Shown here: piece after piece, positions 1 through 6,544 of the stretch
Layout: each line of letters starts with the position of its first letter
Numbering within the stretch: the first letter of the stretch is position 1
Source of the DNA: Methanobacterium sp. PtaU1.Bin097
GTDB taxonomy: Archaea; Methanobacteriota; Methanobacteria; Methanobacteriales; Methanobacteriaceae
Direction of reading: 5' to 3'
Assembly (NCBI GenBank): GCA_002067325.1
Contig: MVQY01000109.1
Location: forward strand, 1 to 9,625
DNA length: 9,625 nt
Position numbers and translations under genes: made by a program
Notes under the pieces: model-generated
What the model saw: only the letters and a program-made list of their open reading frames with translations
What the model was told of the DNA's origin: nothing
Database searches by the model: none

Positions 1-290
1 CTTTCTATTCCTGCGCTTCCTATTTCTCCACCATAAACCTGGGCTATAAGCTGGTGGCCCAGACAGATGCCTAATATGGGGAGATCTAACTCTTTAATGT
101 ATTGAGGTGAGTTTCCAGCTCTTTCTATAGAGGGTCCTCCTCCCAGTATGATTCCTAACGGTTTTTTCTCGTTTATCTCTTCTATAGAGGTTGTATTTGG
201 CACGATTTCCGCTGGGAATTTTAGATAGTGAAGGCTCCGGTAGATGCGGTGATTATACTGTCCATGATTGCTGATGACCAATATTTTCAT
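1..290 (-). CDS. guaAA: GMP synthase, glutamine amidotransferase subunit (GuaA subunit A), 3' part missing
   Basis: This is the glutaminase half of the two-subunit archaeal GMP synthase. It releases ammonia from glutamine for the ATP-pyrophosphatase subunit, which aminates XMP to GMP in the cytoplasm. The 96 visible codons start MKILVISNHGQYNHR and contain the class I amidotransferase oxyanion region (GIILGGGPS, about residues 55-63) and the nucleophile elbow GICLGHQ with the catalytic Cys near residue 80. The His-Glu pair of the triad would lie beyond the window edge; family members are about 185-190 residues, so roughly half is present. The ATG at 288-290 has a good ribosome binding site, AAGGAG (complement of 299-304), 8 nt away. 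Archaeal split subunits lack the fused synthetase domain found in bacterial GuaA. The partner gene is not in the window. The 101-bp gap to the next gene is a divergent promoter region. Confidence 0.93.
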   Translation of the reverse strand, partial: MKILVISNHGQYNHRIYRSLHYLKFPAEIVPNTTSIEEINEKKPLGIILGGGPSIERAGNSPQYIKELDLPILGICLGHQLIAQVYGGEIGSAGIE

Positions 291-353
291 ATTCCATTCT
301 CCTTGAATCTTATTATAACCTAGTTTGTAATAAAATTATCATATCCAATTTCT

Positions 354-368
354 GGAAAAATTTATATC
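354..368 (+). promoter_or_regulatory. Archaeal BRE/TATA promoter of the 49-residue ORF
   Basis: A purine-rich GGAAAAA (354-360) leads into TTTATATC (361-368), a good BRE plus TATA arrangement. Archaeal transcription usually starts about 25 bp downstream of the TATA centre, here about 389-392, which falls on the ATG at 392. The transcript is therefore predicted to be leaderless or nearly so. This fits the lack of a ribosome binding site. Confidence 0.55.
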
Positions 369-391
369 TTTAAAACCATAAAGATAGTGGT

Positions 392-541
392 ATGGAATTA
401 AGAGACATCCTATTTATAATTGTGGCTATAATACTCGCGGTAATCGTGTTTTATGTGTTTATATGGCTGTTACCAGTAATAATTATCCTAGTAATAGCGT
501 ATATAATCTATCTGTTTTTAAAGGGACCATCCCGGTATTAA
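392..541 (+). CDS. Small hydrophobic membrane protein, 49 residues, unknown function
   Basis: The ORF encodes 49 residues. A short polar start (MELRD) is followed by an almost unbroken hydrophobic stretch from about residue 6 to 43, and the protein ends in the basic tail KGPSRY. The hydrophobic part is long enough for one long helix or a tight helical hairpin, with the turn probably near Trp25-Pro28. I do not recognise a family. The case for a real gene is the strong TATA box at 361-368 placed so that transcription would begin at the ATG, the uninterrupted frame with a coherent membrane profile, and an inverted repeat soon after the stop. There is no ribosome binding site, consistent with a leaderless message. 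No neighbour suggests a role: the upstream gene is divergent and the downstream gene has its own leader. Hydrophobic composition alone can arise in AT-rich DNA, so some doubt remains. Confidence 0.55.
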   Translation: MELRDILFIIVAIILAVIVFYVFIWLLPVIIILVIAYIIYLFLKGPSRY

Positions 542-550
542 AAAGCCCTA

Positions 551-575
551 AATTATTAAATTTTTTTTAATAATT
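551..575. terminator. A/T-only perfect inverted repeat with T-run, possible terminator
   Basis: AATTATTAAA (551-560) and TTTAATAATT (566-575) form a perfect 10-bp stem around a loop of five T, and eight consecutive T run from 561 to 568. It lies 10 bp after the stop of the 49-residue ORF. Archaeal termination relies mainly on T-runs, so this could end that transcript. The same bases include a TATA-like TTTAATAA that could serve the next gene instead. The stem contains no G or C and would be weak as RNA. Confidence 0.4.
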
Positions 576-593
576 GAATTAATCAATGGAATG

Positions 594-639
594 TATACTC
601 AGAGGTTTAAAAATCAAAATATACTCAGAGGTTAAAAAT
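594..639 (+). repeat. Tandem duplication of the leader/ribosome-binding segment before the DUF447 gene
   Basis: Two almost identical copies of a segment beginning TATACTCAGAGGTT and ending AAAAAT lie at 594-614 and 620-639, with a period of 26 bp. They differ only by one extra T in the first copy. The second copy supplies the ribosome binding site (GAGGT at 628-632, 8 nt before the ATG at 641). The first copy carries the same GAGGT but no start codon at the right distance. This looks like a recent local duplication or a paired regulatory element. Confidence 0.75.
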
Positions 640-640
640 T

Positions 641-1261
641 ATGCTGGATCTTCACTCCATAAGCATGAGAAGGGGAATGCTCTATGAAACAATTATAACC
701 ACTGTAAATTCTGATAAAACACCCAACGCAGCACCGATAGGGGTTATATGTAAGGATAAAGATGAGATAGTGGTTTATCTACATGAAGGATCCCGCACCA
801 TAAAAAATATAAAAAATAATGGGACTTTTGTTGTTAATATACTTAAAGATCCCCTGGTCTTCGTGGAGTCCACAATGGGAAACCTGTCTCTGGAGTATTT
901 CCTTGAATTTAATGATAATTACGCCATCCAGGAAGCAGATGCCTATTTTCTGGCTAAGGTAAATGATCTTAAGGATATAGAGAGGAAAGACCAGTTCGGC
1001 ATCGATAAGAGTTCCATAATAAGGGCGGATGTAGAGGAAATAGTCAAAAATAAGGATTGTGTGGAACCTTTAAACCGTGCTATGTACGGTGTGGTAGAAG
1101 CCCTGGTCTATCTAACCCGGAAAGACATGGTAAGTGGAGAAACAGAGAAACTCTACAACCTCCGGATGAAGGAGATATCCCGGATAGTAAATAAAGTAGG
1201 TGCCAAAGAACATAAAGAGGCCATTAAAAAGGTGATGACGGCCTGGAACGAGGGTAAATAA
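641..1261 (+). CDS. DUF447 family protein, FMN-binding split-barrel fold
   Basis: This 206-residue protein matches the archaeal DUF447 family, whose members adopt a flavin-reductase-like split beta-barrel and are thought to bind FMN; no reaction is firmly established to my knowledge. Family-like segments are the start RRGMLYETIITT (10-21), NAAPIGV (29-35), EGSRTIKNI (49-57) and VVNILKDP (64-71), followed by a more helical C-terminal third rich in Lys and Glu (about 140-206). Length is normal for the family. The ATG is fixed by GAGGT 8 nt upstream in the second copy of a tandem leader repeat. A flavodoxin gene follows after 54 bp on the same strand, so two probable flavin-binding proteins sit together. 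That suggests a redox or cofactor-related role, but this is inference. A purely FMN-binding or storage protein is also possible. Confidence 0.85.
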   Translation: MLDLHSISMRRGMLYETIITTVNSDKTPNAAPIGVICKDKDEIVVYLHEGSRTIKNIKNNGTFVVNILKDPLVFVESTMGNLSLEYFLEFNDNYAIQEADAYFLAKVNDLKDIERKDQFGIDKSSIIRADVEEIVKNKDCVEPLNRAMYGVVEALVYLTRKDMVSGETEKLYNLRMKEISRIVNKVGAKEHKEAIKKVMTAWNEGK

Positions 1262-1269
1262 TAATTCTC

Positions 1270-1276
1270 TTTTTTT
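1270..1276 (+). terminator. T7 tract after the DUF447 gene, possible transcript end
   Basis: Seven consecutive T follow the DUF447 stop by 8 bp, with no clear stem in front. T-runs alone can terminate archaeal RNA polymerase. The following flavodoxin gene has no ribosome binding site, so it could start its own short-leader transcript from the AT-rich stretch at 1281-1292. Read-through into an operon is equally possible. Confidence 0.3.
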
Positions 1277-1315
1277 CAGATAAATTGATTTAAGTGTTTC
1301 ACCATATTAATCGAT

Positions 1316-1786
1316 ATGAAGACATTAATAGTGTACTATTCAAGAAGCGGACACACCGCGAAGATTGCCCAGGAGCTTGCAGATGCTCTTGAAGGCGATA
1401 TAGAAGAGATTATAGATACAAAAAACCGATCAGGTATCATAGGCTGGTTACGATCCGGGAGAGATGCCATGAATCAGTCACTCACCCTTTTAAAAGACCC
1501 AGTAAATGATCCAGCAGACTATGATTTATTAGTAATAGGAACCCCCATCTGGGCCAGTCATGTATCCACCCCCGTCAGGACTTATATACATCAAAACCAG
1601 GAGAAATTCAACCAAGTGGCATTCTTCTGCACAGCAGGTGGAGATAACTTTACCGGAACCTTCAACGACATGGGAAAACTTAGTGGAAAATCTCCAGTAG
1701 CAACCCTTGGTGTTCGGGGGAAGGAAATCAAAAATGGAACTTACGGATCCAAAATAGAGGAGTTCATTAAAGCCCTCCCCATGTAA
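1316..1786 (+). CDS. Flavodoxin family protein
   Basis: This 156-residue protein is a short-chain flavodoxin, an FMN-bound electron carrier or flavodoxin-like quinone/redox protein in the cytoplasm. The N-terminal strand MKTLIVYYS runs into the phosphate-binding loop SRSGHT (9-14), the hallmark of the fold. VIGTPIWASHVSTP (73-86) is the second FMN loop, with Trp79 positioned to stack on the isoalloxazine ring. FFCTAGGD (103-110) is the third loop. Length is typical. The insertion of about 15 residues around RSGIIGWLRSGRDAM (38-52) resembles that of the menaquinone-dependent/HemG-like flavodoxin subgroup rather than classic electron-transfer flavodoxins. No ribosome binding site is visible before the ATG, so it may be leaderless or coupled. 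The next gene, trmO-like, follows after 33 bp, so they are probably cotranscribed. Its physiological partner cannot be told from the sequence. Confidence 0.88.
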   Translation: MKTLIVYYSRSGHTAKIAQELADALEGDIEEIIDTKNRSGIIGWLRSGRDAMNQSLTLLKDPVNDPADYDLLVIGTPIWASHVSTPVRTYIHQNQEKFNQVAFFCTAGGDNFTGTFNDMGKLSGKSPVATLGVRGKEIKNGTYGSKIEEFIKALPM

Positions 1787-1819
1787 AAGCTTTTAACAGA
1801 TAAAATAGGAGTTTATTCT

Positions 1820-2215
1820 TTGAAACTTAATCAGATCGGGGTTATTAAATCTCCGTATAAAATTAGAACTGACGCTCCTCGTCAGGGACGATACTCCGAG
1901 GAAATAAGTGAAATAATCGTTTTTGAAGATTATTTAGATGGATTGGACTCGATAGGAAGACATGAATATTTGTTAATACTATATTGGCAGGACAAAGCGG
2001 AGAGAGATAAGCTTAAAGCAACCCCGCCAGGCGAGTCAGAGGAGAAAGGAGTGTTTTCCATCAGATCACCAGCACGACCGAATCCCATCGCACTCTGCCT
2101 GGTTAAGGTACTGAAAATAGAAAATAACAGTATATTCGTAAAATGGCTGGATGCACTTGACGGATCACCACTTCTGGATATAAAGCCGTTTATAAAGGAA
2201 TTGGATTGTGCGTGA
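1820..2215 (+). CDS. trmO: TrmO-like tRNA N6-threonylcarbamoyladenosine methyltransferase (TsaA/UPF0066 family)
   Basis: Members of this family use S-adenosylmethionine to N6-methylate t6A at position 37 of certain tRNAs, giving m6t6A next to the anticodon; this is shown for the E. coli enzyme. The 131 residues correspond to the N-terminal beta-barrel catalytic domain. Signature stretches are APRQGR (19-24), RHEYLLILYW (47-56), GVFSIRSPARPNPIAL (77-92) and LDALDGSPLLDIKPF (110-124). The protein lacks the C-terminal domain of the roughly 235-residue bacterial form, as is usual for short archaeal members. The start is TTG at 1820, supported by AGGAG at 1807-1811, 8 nt upstream; no ATG fits. It follows the flavodoxin gene by 33 bp and ends at a terminator hairpin. 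Which archaeal tRNA it modifies is unknown. The family call is secure; the exact substrate is by homology. Confidence 0.88.
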   Translation: MKLNQIGVIKSPYKIRTDAPRQGRYSEEISEIIVFEDYLDGLDSIGRHEYLLILYWQDKAERDKLKATPPGESEEKGVFSIRSPARPNPIALCLVKVLKIENNSIFVKWLDALDGSPLLDIKPFIKELDCA

Positions 2216-2240
2216 AGTTCTCTGTTAAAAACTTCTTTTT
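2214..2240 (+). terminator. Hairpin plus T-run between convergent genes
   Basis: GAAGTT (2214-2219) pairs with AACTTC (2230-2235) around a 10-nt loop, and five T follow at 2236-2240. The stem begins inside the trmO-like stop codon, so it would end the plus-strand transcript at once. The T-run runs up against the stop of the convergent minus-strand gene at 2239. A terminator for the minus-strand gene is not obvious here. Confidence 0.6.
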
Positions 2241-3120
2241 ATTTTTCCAGATAAAACTCCTTACGCCGGGCCTCCAGTAGATTAGGCTTTTTACCTACCA
2301 GTTCTGATGCTACCATCAATTTATTTCCTGATTCTTCCTGCACCGATTCTATAAAGTCAAAACAGCGGAGATCTCTCAGGAGGTGGTGGTCCACCACTAC
2401 CTTGGGTATTTCCCTGCAGAGATGGGTCAGGTTGCTTTTTGCGTTGTCAATATACTCCTTGGATAATGCGAATCCCAGGAGATAAATTGGCGGACCGCTT
2501 AAAATCAATATATCCGGGTTTTCTTTCAGAATATAATTTTTATTCCCCTCATAAATCGGTCCCTGCACATCAGAGGCATGCATCACCGTTTCATTTTTGT
2601 ATCGGATGGTAATAGTTACTAGAAAGCCAAGTTTACTTCCCTTTGAGCCGTGGGGTATGGCGTTAGAAAATTTAAGCTCAGTATTGCCCATTTCGAAGGA
2701 GTTACCGTCGCTGTAGGTGATGTCCCGGTTTACATTCTTTAAGTCTTTAAGAAGTTTACGGGCCCGACCCTGCTGGCTTTTATTTATATTTTCTTCCGGG
2801 CTTTTAATGAACAACTTCTTATCCCGGTAGATATCTTCAGCATATCCCTGGCTGGAATCTAGAAACCTCCCCAGGATAAAGGGGGTGAAATGGTCGTGGT
2901 GGTAGTGACTGATGGTCACGATATCAGCAATCAGAGCATGTTCCTGTATCGCCGCCCTGGTCTCATGTAGAGCATCGAATTCAGTTTTCCACGGTGGTAA
3001 GCCGAACCTCTTCGGTCCTAAAGATGTGCCCGGGTCAACCAGTATTTTCTGGTCGGTTTCAATGAAGGTGGCCATAGATCTTACACCCCGACTTTCAAAG
3101 GCCAGTGGTGTTATTTTCAA
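2239..3120 (-). CDS. UPF0282 family metallo-beta-lactamase-fold protein
   Basis: This 293-residue protein belongs to the archaeal UPF0282 group of metallo-beta-lactamase-fold proteins; the substrate is unknown. HYHHDH at residues 72-77 is the HxHxDH dinuclear-metal motif. Other likely metal or active-site residues are His157 in AIPHGSKGS, Asp184 in HASDVQGP, and the His pair in VVVDHHLLRD (245-246). KILVDPGTSLGP (25-36) is the N-terminal beta-hairpin typical of the fold. Length is normal. The start is TTG at 3118-3120: a strong GGGGGA ribosome site (complement of 3129-3134) lies 8 nt before it, and the ATG between them is in another frame and meets a stop after three codons. It begins 46 bp after the adenine deaminase stop, on the same strand, so both are probably one transcription unit. 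No signal peptide, so cytoplasmic. Nuclease or phosphodiesterase activity is possible but not shown. Confidence 0.87.
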   Translation of the reverse strand: MKITPLAFESRGVRSMATFIETDQKILVDPGTSLGPKRFGLPPWKTEFDALHETRAAIQEHALIADIVTISHYHHDHFTPFILGRFLDSSQGYAEDIYRDKKLFIKSPEENINKSQQGRARKLLKDLKNVNRDITYSDGNSFEMGNTELKFSNAIPHGSKGSKLGFLVTITIRYKNETVMHASDVQGPIYEGNKNYILKENPDILILSGPPIYLLGFALSKEYIDNAKSNLTHLCREIPKVVVDHHLLRDLRCFDFIESVQEESGNKLMVASELVGKKPNLLEARRKEFYLEK

Positions 3121-3166
3121 AGTAACATTCCCCCTAAATATCTTTGATTTACCTAAAACAACTAAT

Positions 3167-4783
3167 TCATTTTATTACATCAACGAACTGGAATTTCTCC
3201 CCATCGAAAAGCCCCATATCACTTATCTTTAATTTGGGAATCACCAGGAGCGCCATGAAGGACAGGGTCATGAAGGGGGAGTTCAGTTTACACCCCATCT
3301 CCTTAACCTTTCCCTGCAGAACCTTTAATTTAACAGACACATCACTAACACTTTCACTGCTCATCAACCCAGCTATAGGGAGTTTCAGGGAATTAAACTT
3401 CCCTCCTGAGGTGGCAACAAGGCCTCCATTATTTTCTACCAGTCGATTAACAGCACAGGCCATGTCTTCGGTATTGGTGCTTACTACCACGATGTTATGG
3501 GAGTCATGGGCAACACTGGTGGCAATCGCACCATCTTCCAGTCCAAAACCATGTATAAATCCATTGGATACCCGATCATGGCCGTATCGTTCCACCACGG
3601 CGATTTTCAGGATATCCTCTTCCAGATCCGGTTGGATGCTACCTTCATCAACCCCTAAAATAGCTTCTGATTCTCCAGTGATCAGCTGCCCTTCAATTAC
3701 CTGGATTACCCTTACTGTTTCTTCCCTGTTTTTAGAGGGTATTTCAAAATCAGCCGAAGTTTTAGGGTTTAATTTAAATGTACTTTCTAGTTCAAGTGGT
3801 TTAACTGAAAATAATATTTTATTATCCCGGGCAATCAGTTCCCCTTTAATGTAAACTTCTCTAACATTTAATTTCTCCAGATCATCCACCACAACCAGAT
3901 CAGCCACTCTACCTGGAGCAATTAATCCATTATTTAGATTGTAATGGGTGGCGGGGTTGATGGTTACCATTTTAACTGCTTCTACCGGGTCCAGACCATA
4001 ATCGATAGCTTCCCTGAGCATCAAGTCTACATGGCCTTTTATAAGGTCTTCGGGATGTTTATCATCCGATACTATGAAATCTCCACCAGCAATTATTAGG
4101 TCCTCTAAATTCCGGGCTGAAGATCCCTGTCTTAGCATCACCTTCATTCCCAGTTTCCTTTTCTCTATAACCTCTTCCCTGGTGGTGCATTCATGGTCGG
4201 TGGAGATTCCGGCAGCTATATATTTACAGAGCGCTTCCCCGGATAGGAGTGGGGCGTGTCCATCGATGGGTTTCCGGTGCCGCTTTGCCGAGGCTATCTT
4301 GGCTAGTACTTCCTCGTCATCTGCCAGAACCCCTGGGAAGTTCATTATCTCTCCCAGTGCAACCATATCATCCCTGTCAAGTAATTTATCCACTTCCTGT
4401 GCATCGATTACCGAACCTGAAGTTTCGAAGGGGGTTGCCGGGACACAGGAAGACGCGGTTAAATAGACGTTGAGGGGGACAGATGCAGCGTCCTTTATCA
4501 TGTATTCAATTCCACGGGTGCCCATTACGTTGGCTATTTCATGGGGGTCACTGACCACTGATGTCGTTCCATGGGGTACAACCACCTCTGCAAACCGGGA
4601 GGGTGAAAGCATGGAGCTTTCGATATGGATATGGGCATCGATAAACCCTGGTAAAATAACATCCTTAAAATTCTCTTGAACTGGCTTAACACATTTTATC
4701 AGGCCATTTTCGGTGGAGATCTCTGCAGGGTAAATCTCCCCGGTAAAAACGTTTAACAGGTTTCCTTTAATCATATTCATCAT
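3167..4783 (-). CDS. ade: Adenine deaminase
   Basis: The enzyme hydrolyses adenine to hypoxanthine and ammonia, feeding purine salvage. This 538-residue protein belongs to the AdeC branch of the amidohydrolase superfamily, not the adenosine deaminase branch. A small N-terminal beta domain (NLLNVFTGEIYPAEI, 8-22) precedes the TIM barrel. DAHIHIESS (49-57) carries the metal ligands His51 and His53; SDPHEIANVMG (78-88), KPIDGHAP (171-178), GISTDHE (192-198) and VSDDKHPEDL (238-247) are further active-site segments, and HGFGLEDGAIATSVAHDSHNI near residues 414-434 marks the C-terminal domain of this family. Length is at the short end of the usual 550-600. The start could be either of two adjacent ATGs (4781-4783 or 4778-4780), with AAGGAAG (complement of 4788-4794) just upstream; the Met at residue 4 is too far. 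The UPF0282 gene follows 46 bp downstream. Guanine production by GMP synthase is also in the window but on a separate unit. Confidence 0.95.
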   Translation of the reverse strand: MMNMIKGNLLNVFTGEIYPAEISTENGLIKCVKPVQENFKDVILPGFIDAHIHIESSMLSPSRFAEVVVPHGTTSVVSDPHEIANVMGTRGIEYMIKDAASVPLNVYLTASSCVPATPFETSGSVIDAQEVDKLLDRDDMVALGEIMNFPGVLADDEEVLAKIASAKRHRKPIDGHAPLLSGEALCKYIAAGISTDHECTTREEVIEKRKLGMKVMLRQGSSARNLEDLIIAGGDFIVSDDKHPEDLIKGHVDLMLREAIDYGLDPVEAVKMVTINPATHYNLNNGLIAPGRVADLVVVDDLEKLNVREVYIKGELIARDNKILFSVKPLELESTFKLNPKTSADFEIPSKNREETVRVIQVIEGQLITGESEAILGVDEGSIQPDLEEDILKIAVVERYGHDRVSNGFIHGFGLEDGAIATSVAHDSHNIVVVSTNTEDMACAVNRLVENNGGLVATSGGKFNSLKLPIAGLMSSESVSDVSVKLKVLQGKVKEMGCKLNSPFMTLSFMALLVIPKLKISDMGLFDGEKFQFVDVIK

Positions 4784-4818
4784 TTTACTTCCTTAAACCT
4801 AGCTCAACACTGTTGTTT

Positions 4819-4830
4819 CGGTTATATTCC
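4819..4830 (-). promoter_or_regulatory. Possible TATA region for ade, in the 224-bp gap 4784-5007
   Basis: Read on the minus strand, GGAATATAAC sits so that transcription would start near 4800, about 16 nt before the ade ATG and just ahead of its ribosome site. This is a modest match only. The rest of the gap (4784-5007) is AT-rich, and I see no gene, RNA or convincing terminator in it. Confidence 0.3.
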
Positions 4831-5007
4831 CACGTCCGGAATCATGTAATTTATCCTTGATGTGCGTCTATTTTTCTGAAACCCCTGATTTGAGCGTTAT
4901 CCACGTCAAAGCCAGTTGTTAACTTCAATTTCCCTTGTCTTCTTAAGGATCCTATCTATTTTAATACAGTAAAACCTTAGTTTGAAGATTAGTTAAATAT
5001 AATTTTG

Positions 5008-6138
5008 CTAGTTCAAAGCTTCATCAAATGATTTTCTAAATTTGATTTTGGTTTTGTATATACCATAAATCAGCAAACAAACTAAGATAACTGCAGATAT
5101 AAATTTTAGGGGAATAGGTATAAAATCGTTGTGTAAACTTAAATTGGTTATCACGATACTTTCTGCAAAGAAAAAGCTGAAGATATTAACTATGTAACCA
5201 AATATCAGGGATAAAGCTACGATGGAAATAAAGTATATGCTGAAAAACCTTTTCCCGAATTTGTGGATTATCATGGACATGGCCGCTATATTAGTTGCTG
5301 GACCGGCGAAGATGAAGACTAGAATGCTTCCTGGACTAAATCCCATGAAAAAGAATCCCAATGCAACTGGAATCGATGCGGTTGGACATACATATATGGG
5401 AACTGCAATGGCTAAAAGAATAAATAAGGATACTACAGGATCTCCAGCAATGTTCTGAGCGAATTGTCCGGGTATTATCATATTCATTAAAGTACCCATT
5501 AAAGCCGCAAACAACAGGCCAATTAAAAGTGAAGTTGAAATATCAGGGAACATCTGGTTAAAAGAATAATCGATTATCTGTTTTATTTGTGTTTCAGGCT
5601 TATCTGGTTGGTCTGTAAAATTTTGGCAATGTTCACTGGTTGTAAAGTTATTTCCACAGGAATGACAATGATTATGTTGGTTGATTACATTTGAATCATT
5701 ATCATTTAATGTGTCATGAGTTTCAGATTTTCCCAACAGATGAACCAGTATTCCTGCGGTTATACCGGAAAAAGTGGCTAATATGGGTCGCATAATCGTT
5801 AAAGGAAGACCTAAAAATGTATATGACGTGAAAATTGAACTTATACTGAATCCAGATGTTGAGACCAGAAAGGAAGCAGCCACTGAATCATCAATTCCCT
5901 TTTCTTTAAGGGTTATTGCGGCGGGAACAATACCACAGGAGCAGATGGGAAGTGGTAATCCTATAAGGATTCCTTTTAAAATTCCCCCTATTGTGGAATT
6001 TCCAATCAACTTATTTATATAAGTAGAAGGGAGTAGTACACTCATTGCACCAGCTATTAAAAAACCCACCAAAATAAAGAAGGAATTTTCAAGGATGATG
6101 TAATAAAAATTCTCGATAAAATTAATTAATAAATTCAT
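5008..6138 (-). CDS. Permease, ArsP/SO_0444 family (PF03773), probable metal or metalloid efflux
   Basis: This is a 376-residue polytopic membrane protein of the DUF318/ArsP permease family, whose members include organoarsenical and Cu/Zn exporters. It has two homologous halves of about four helices each. The first contains GLPLPICSCGIVPAA (60-74) with the Cys66-x-Cys68 pair; the second contains PIYVCPTASIPVAL (247-260) with Cys251 and FAGPATNIA (277-285). Between them is a polar cytoplasmic-type loop (about 138-190) with a dense Cys/His cluster: His155, His157, Cys158, His159, Cys161, His170 and Cys171, which looks like a soft-metal site. The start at 6136-6138 has AGGA 8 nt upstream. The gene follows the small exported cysteine protein by 22 bp, so they form one operon. 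Substrate cannot be read from sequence: copper, zinc, or arsenic species are all possible. Confidence 0.85.
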   Translation of the reverse strand: MNLLINFIENFYYIILENSFFILVGFLIAGAMSVLLPSTYINKLIGNSTIGGILKGILIGLPLPICSCGIVPAAITLKEKGIDDSVAASFLVSTSGFSISSIFTSYTFLGLPLTIMRPILATFSGITAGILVHLLGKSETHDTLNDNDSNVINQHNHCHSCGNNFTTSEHCQNFTDQPDKPETQIKQIIDYSFNQMFPDISTSLLIGLLFAALMGTLMNMIIPGQFAQNIAGDPVVSLFILLAIAVPIYVCPTASIPVALGFFFMGFSPGSILVFIFAGPATNIAAMSMIIHKFGKRFFSIYFISIVALSLIFGYIVNIFSFFFAESIVITNLSLHNDFIPIPLKFISAVILVCLLIYGIYKTKIKFRKSFDEALN

Positions 6139-6160
6139 TTATGAGGTCCTAGTAGAAGTT

Positions 6161-6526
6161 TTAATATTTAACTTTTTTAAAGTCAGAATCTGGTTCCCAT
6201 TTACCATCAGAGTATATCCAGGTCCCATTCCAGGTGTTTTCGTCTACTAACACAGTTACAGTTGCTTCATTGGTTGCTTTATGTTTTATAATGGTGTTAG
6301 GGATTGAACTGGCACTTATATTTTCTTTTTCAGCAACGTAAGCCTTGGCACCATTGTTTAATTCCTGATATTGCTGGGTTACTTGGGTGGCGTTGTTTAA
6401 GTAGTCACAGGATCCATTGCAGTCGATGCATCCTTGAGCTGTATTGACAGATAGTACTACCGTTAGGCAGGGCACTATAATAATTAAGGCTAAAACAGCG
6501 AAAAATATTTTATATTTTCCATTCAT
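6161..6526 (-). CDS. Exported or membrane-anchored small protein with CxxCxxxC motif, unknown family
   Basis: The 121-residue product starts with a Lys-flanked signal or anchor helix (about residues 7-29) and continues as a polar extracellular domain. Right after the membrane segment comes C33-x2-C36-x3-C40 (GCIDCNGSC), with no further cysteine outside. The C-terminal half has beta-type sequence with several Trp and Tyr (WNGTWIYSDGKWE). I do not recognise the family. The GC at residues 32-33 is preceded by TAQ and is not a proper lipobox. Its position 22 bp before the permease gene in the same operon suggests that it hands a soft metal to the transporter or senses one outside the membrane; that is inference. 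The ATG lacks a ribosome binding site but lies about 27 bp from the centre of an excellent TATA box, so the message is probably nearly leaderless. Confidence 0.75.
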   Translation of the reverse strand: MNGKYKIFFAVLALIIIVPCLTVVLSVNTAQGCIDCNGSCDYLNNATQVTQQYQELNNGAKAYVAEKENISASSIPNTIIKHKATNEATVTVLVDENTWNGTWIYSDGKWEPDSDFKKVKY

Positions 6527-6544
6527 GGATATTTTTCGTGCTTT

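Noticed and set aside
1784..1795. 12-bp palindrome TAAAAGCTTTTA at the flavodoxin stop, as a terminator
   Set aside because: It is a palindrome with no loop, and the next gene's ribosome site follows at once, so read-through into the trmO-like gene is more likely.
2912..3232. Plus-strand open frame of 106 codons across the UPF0282 start and the ade end
   Set aside because: It lies antisense to two recognised genes, and the product has no recognisable features.
3144..3854. 236-codon plus-strand open frame opposite the adenine deaminase C-terminal region
   Set aside because: It is an antisense shadow of a clear enzyme gene. The product is Ser/Thr/Pro-rich with no domain, and it has no ribosome site.
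4074..4679. Several plus-strand open frames within ade
   Set aside because: They overlap each other and the conserved active-site coding region of ade, and their composition is not protein-like.
4860..4922. 20-codon plus-strand ORF in the ade/permease gap
   Set aside because: No ribosome site or TATA box at a suitable distance, and no coherent sequence character.
4979..5020. Repeated TAGTTTGAAG / TAGTTCAAAG near the permease end as a hairpin or repeat
   Set aside because: The similarity is partial and direct, with no stable stem, and is of a kind expected by chance in AT-rich DNA.
6425..6450. Lipoprotein cleavage site in the exported Cys protein
   Set aside because: The residues before Cys33 are A-Q-G, which does not fit the lipobox, and the hydrophobic segment reads more like an anchor or ordinary signal.
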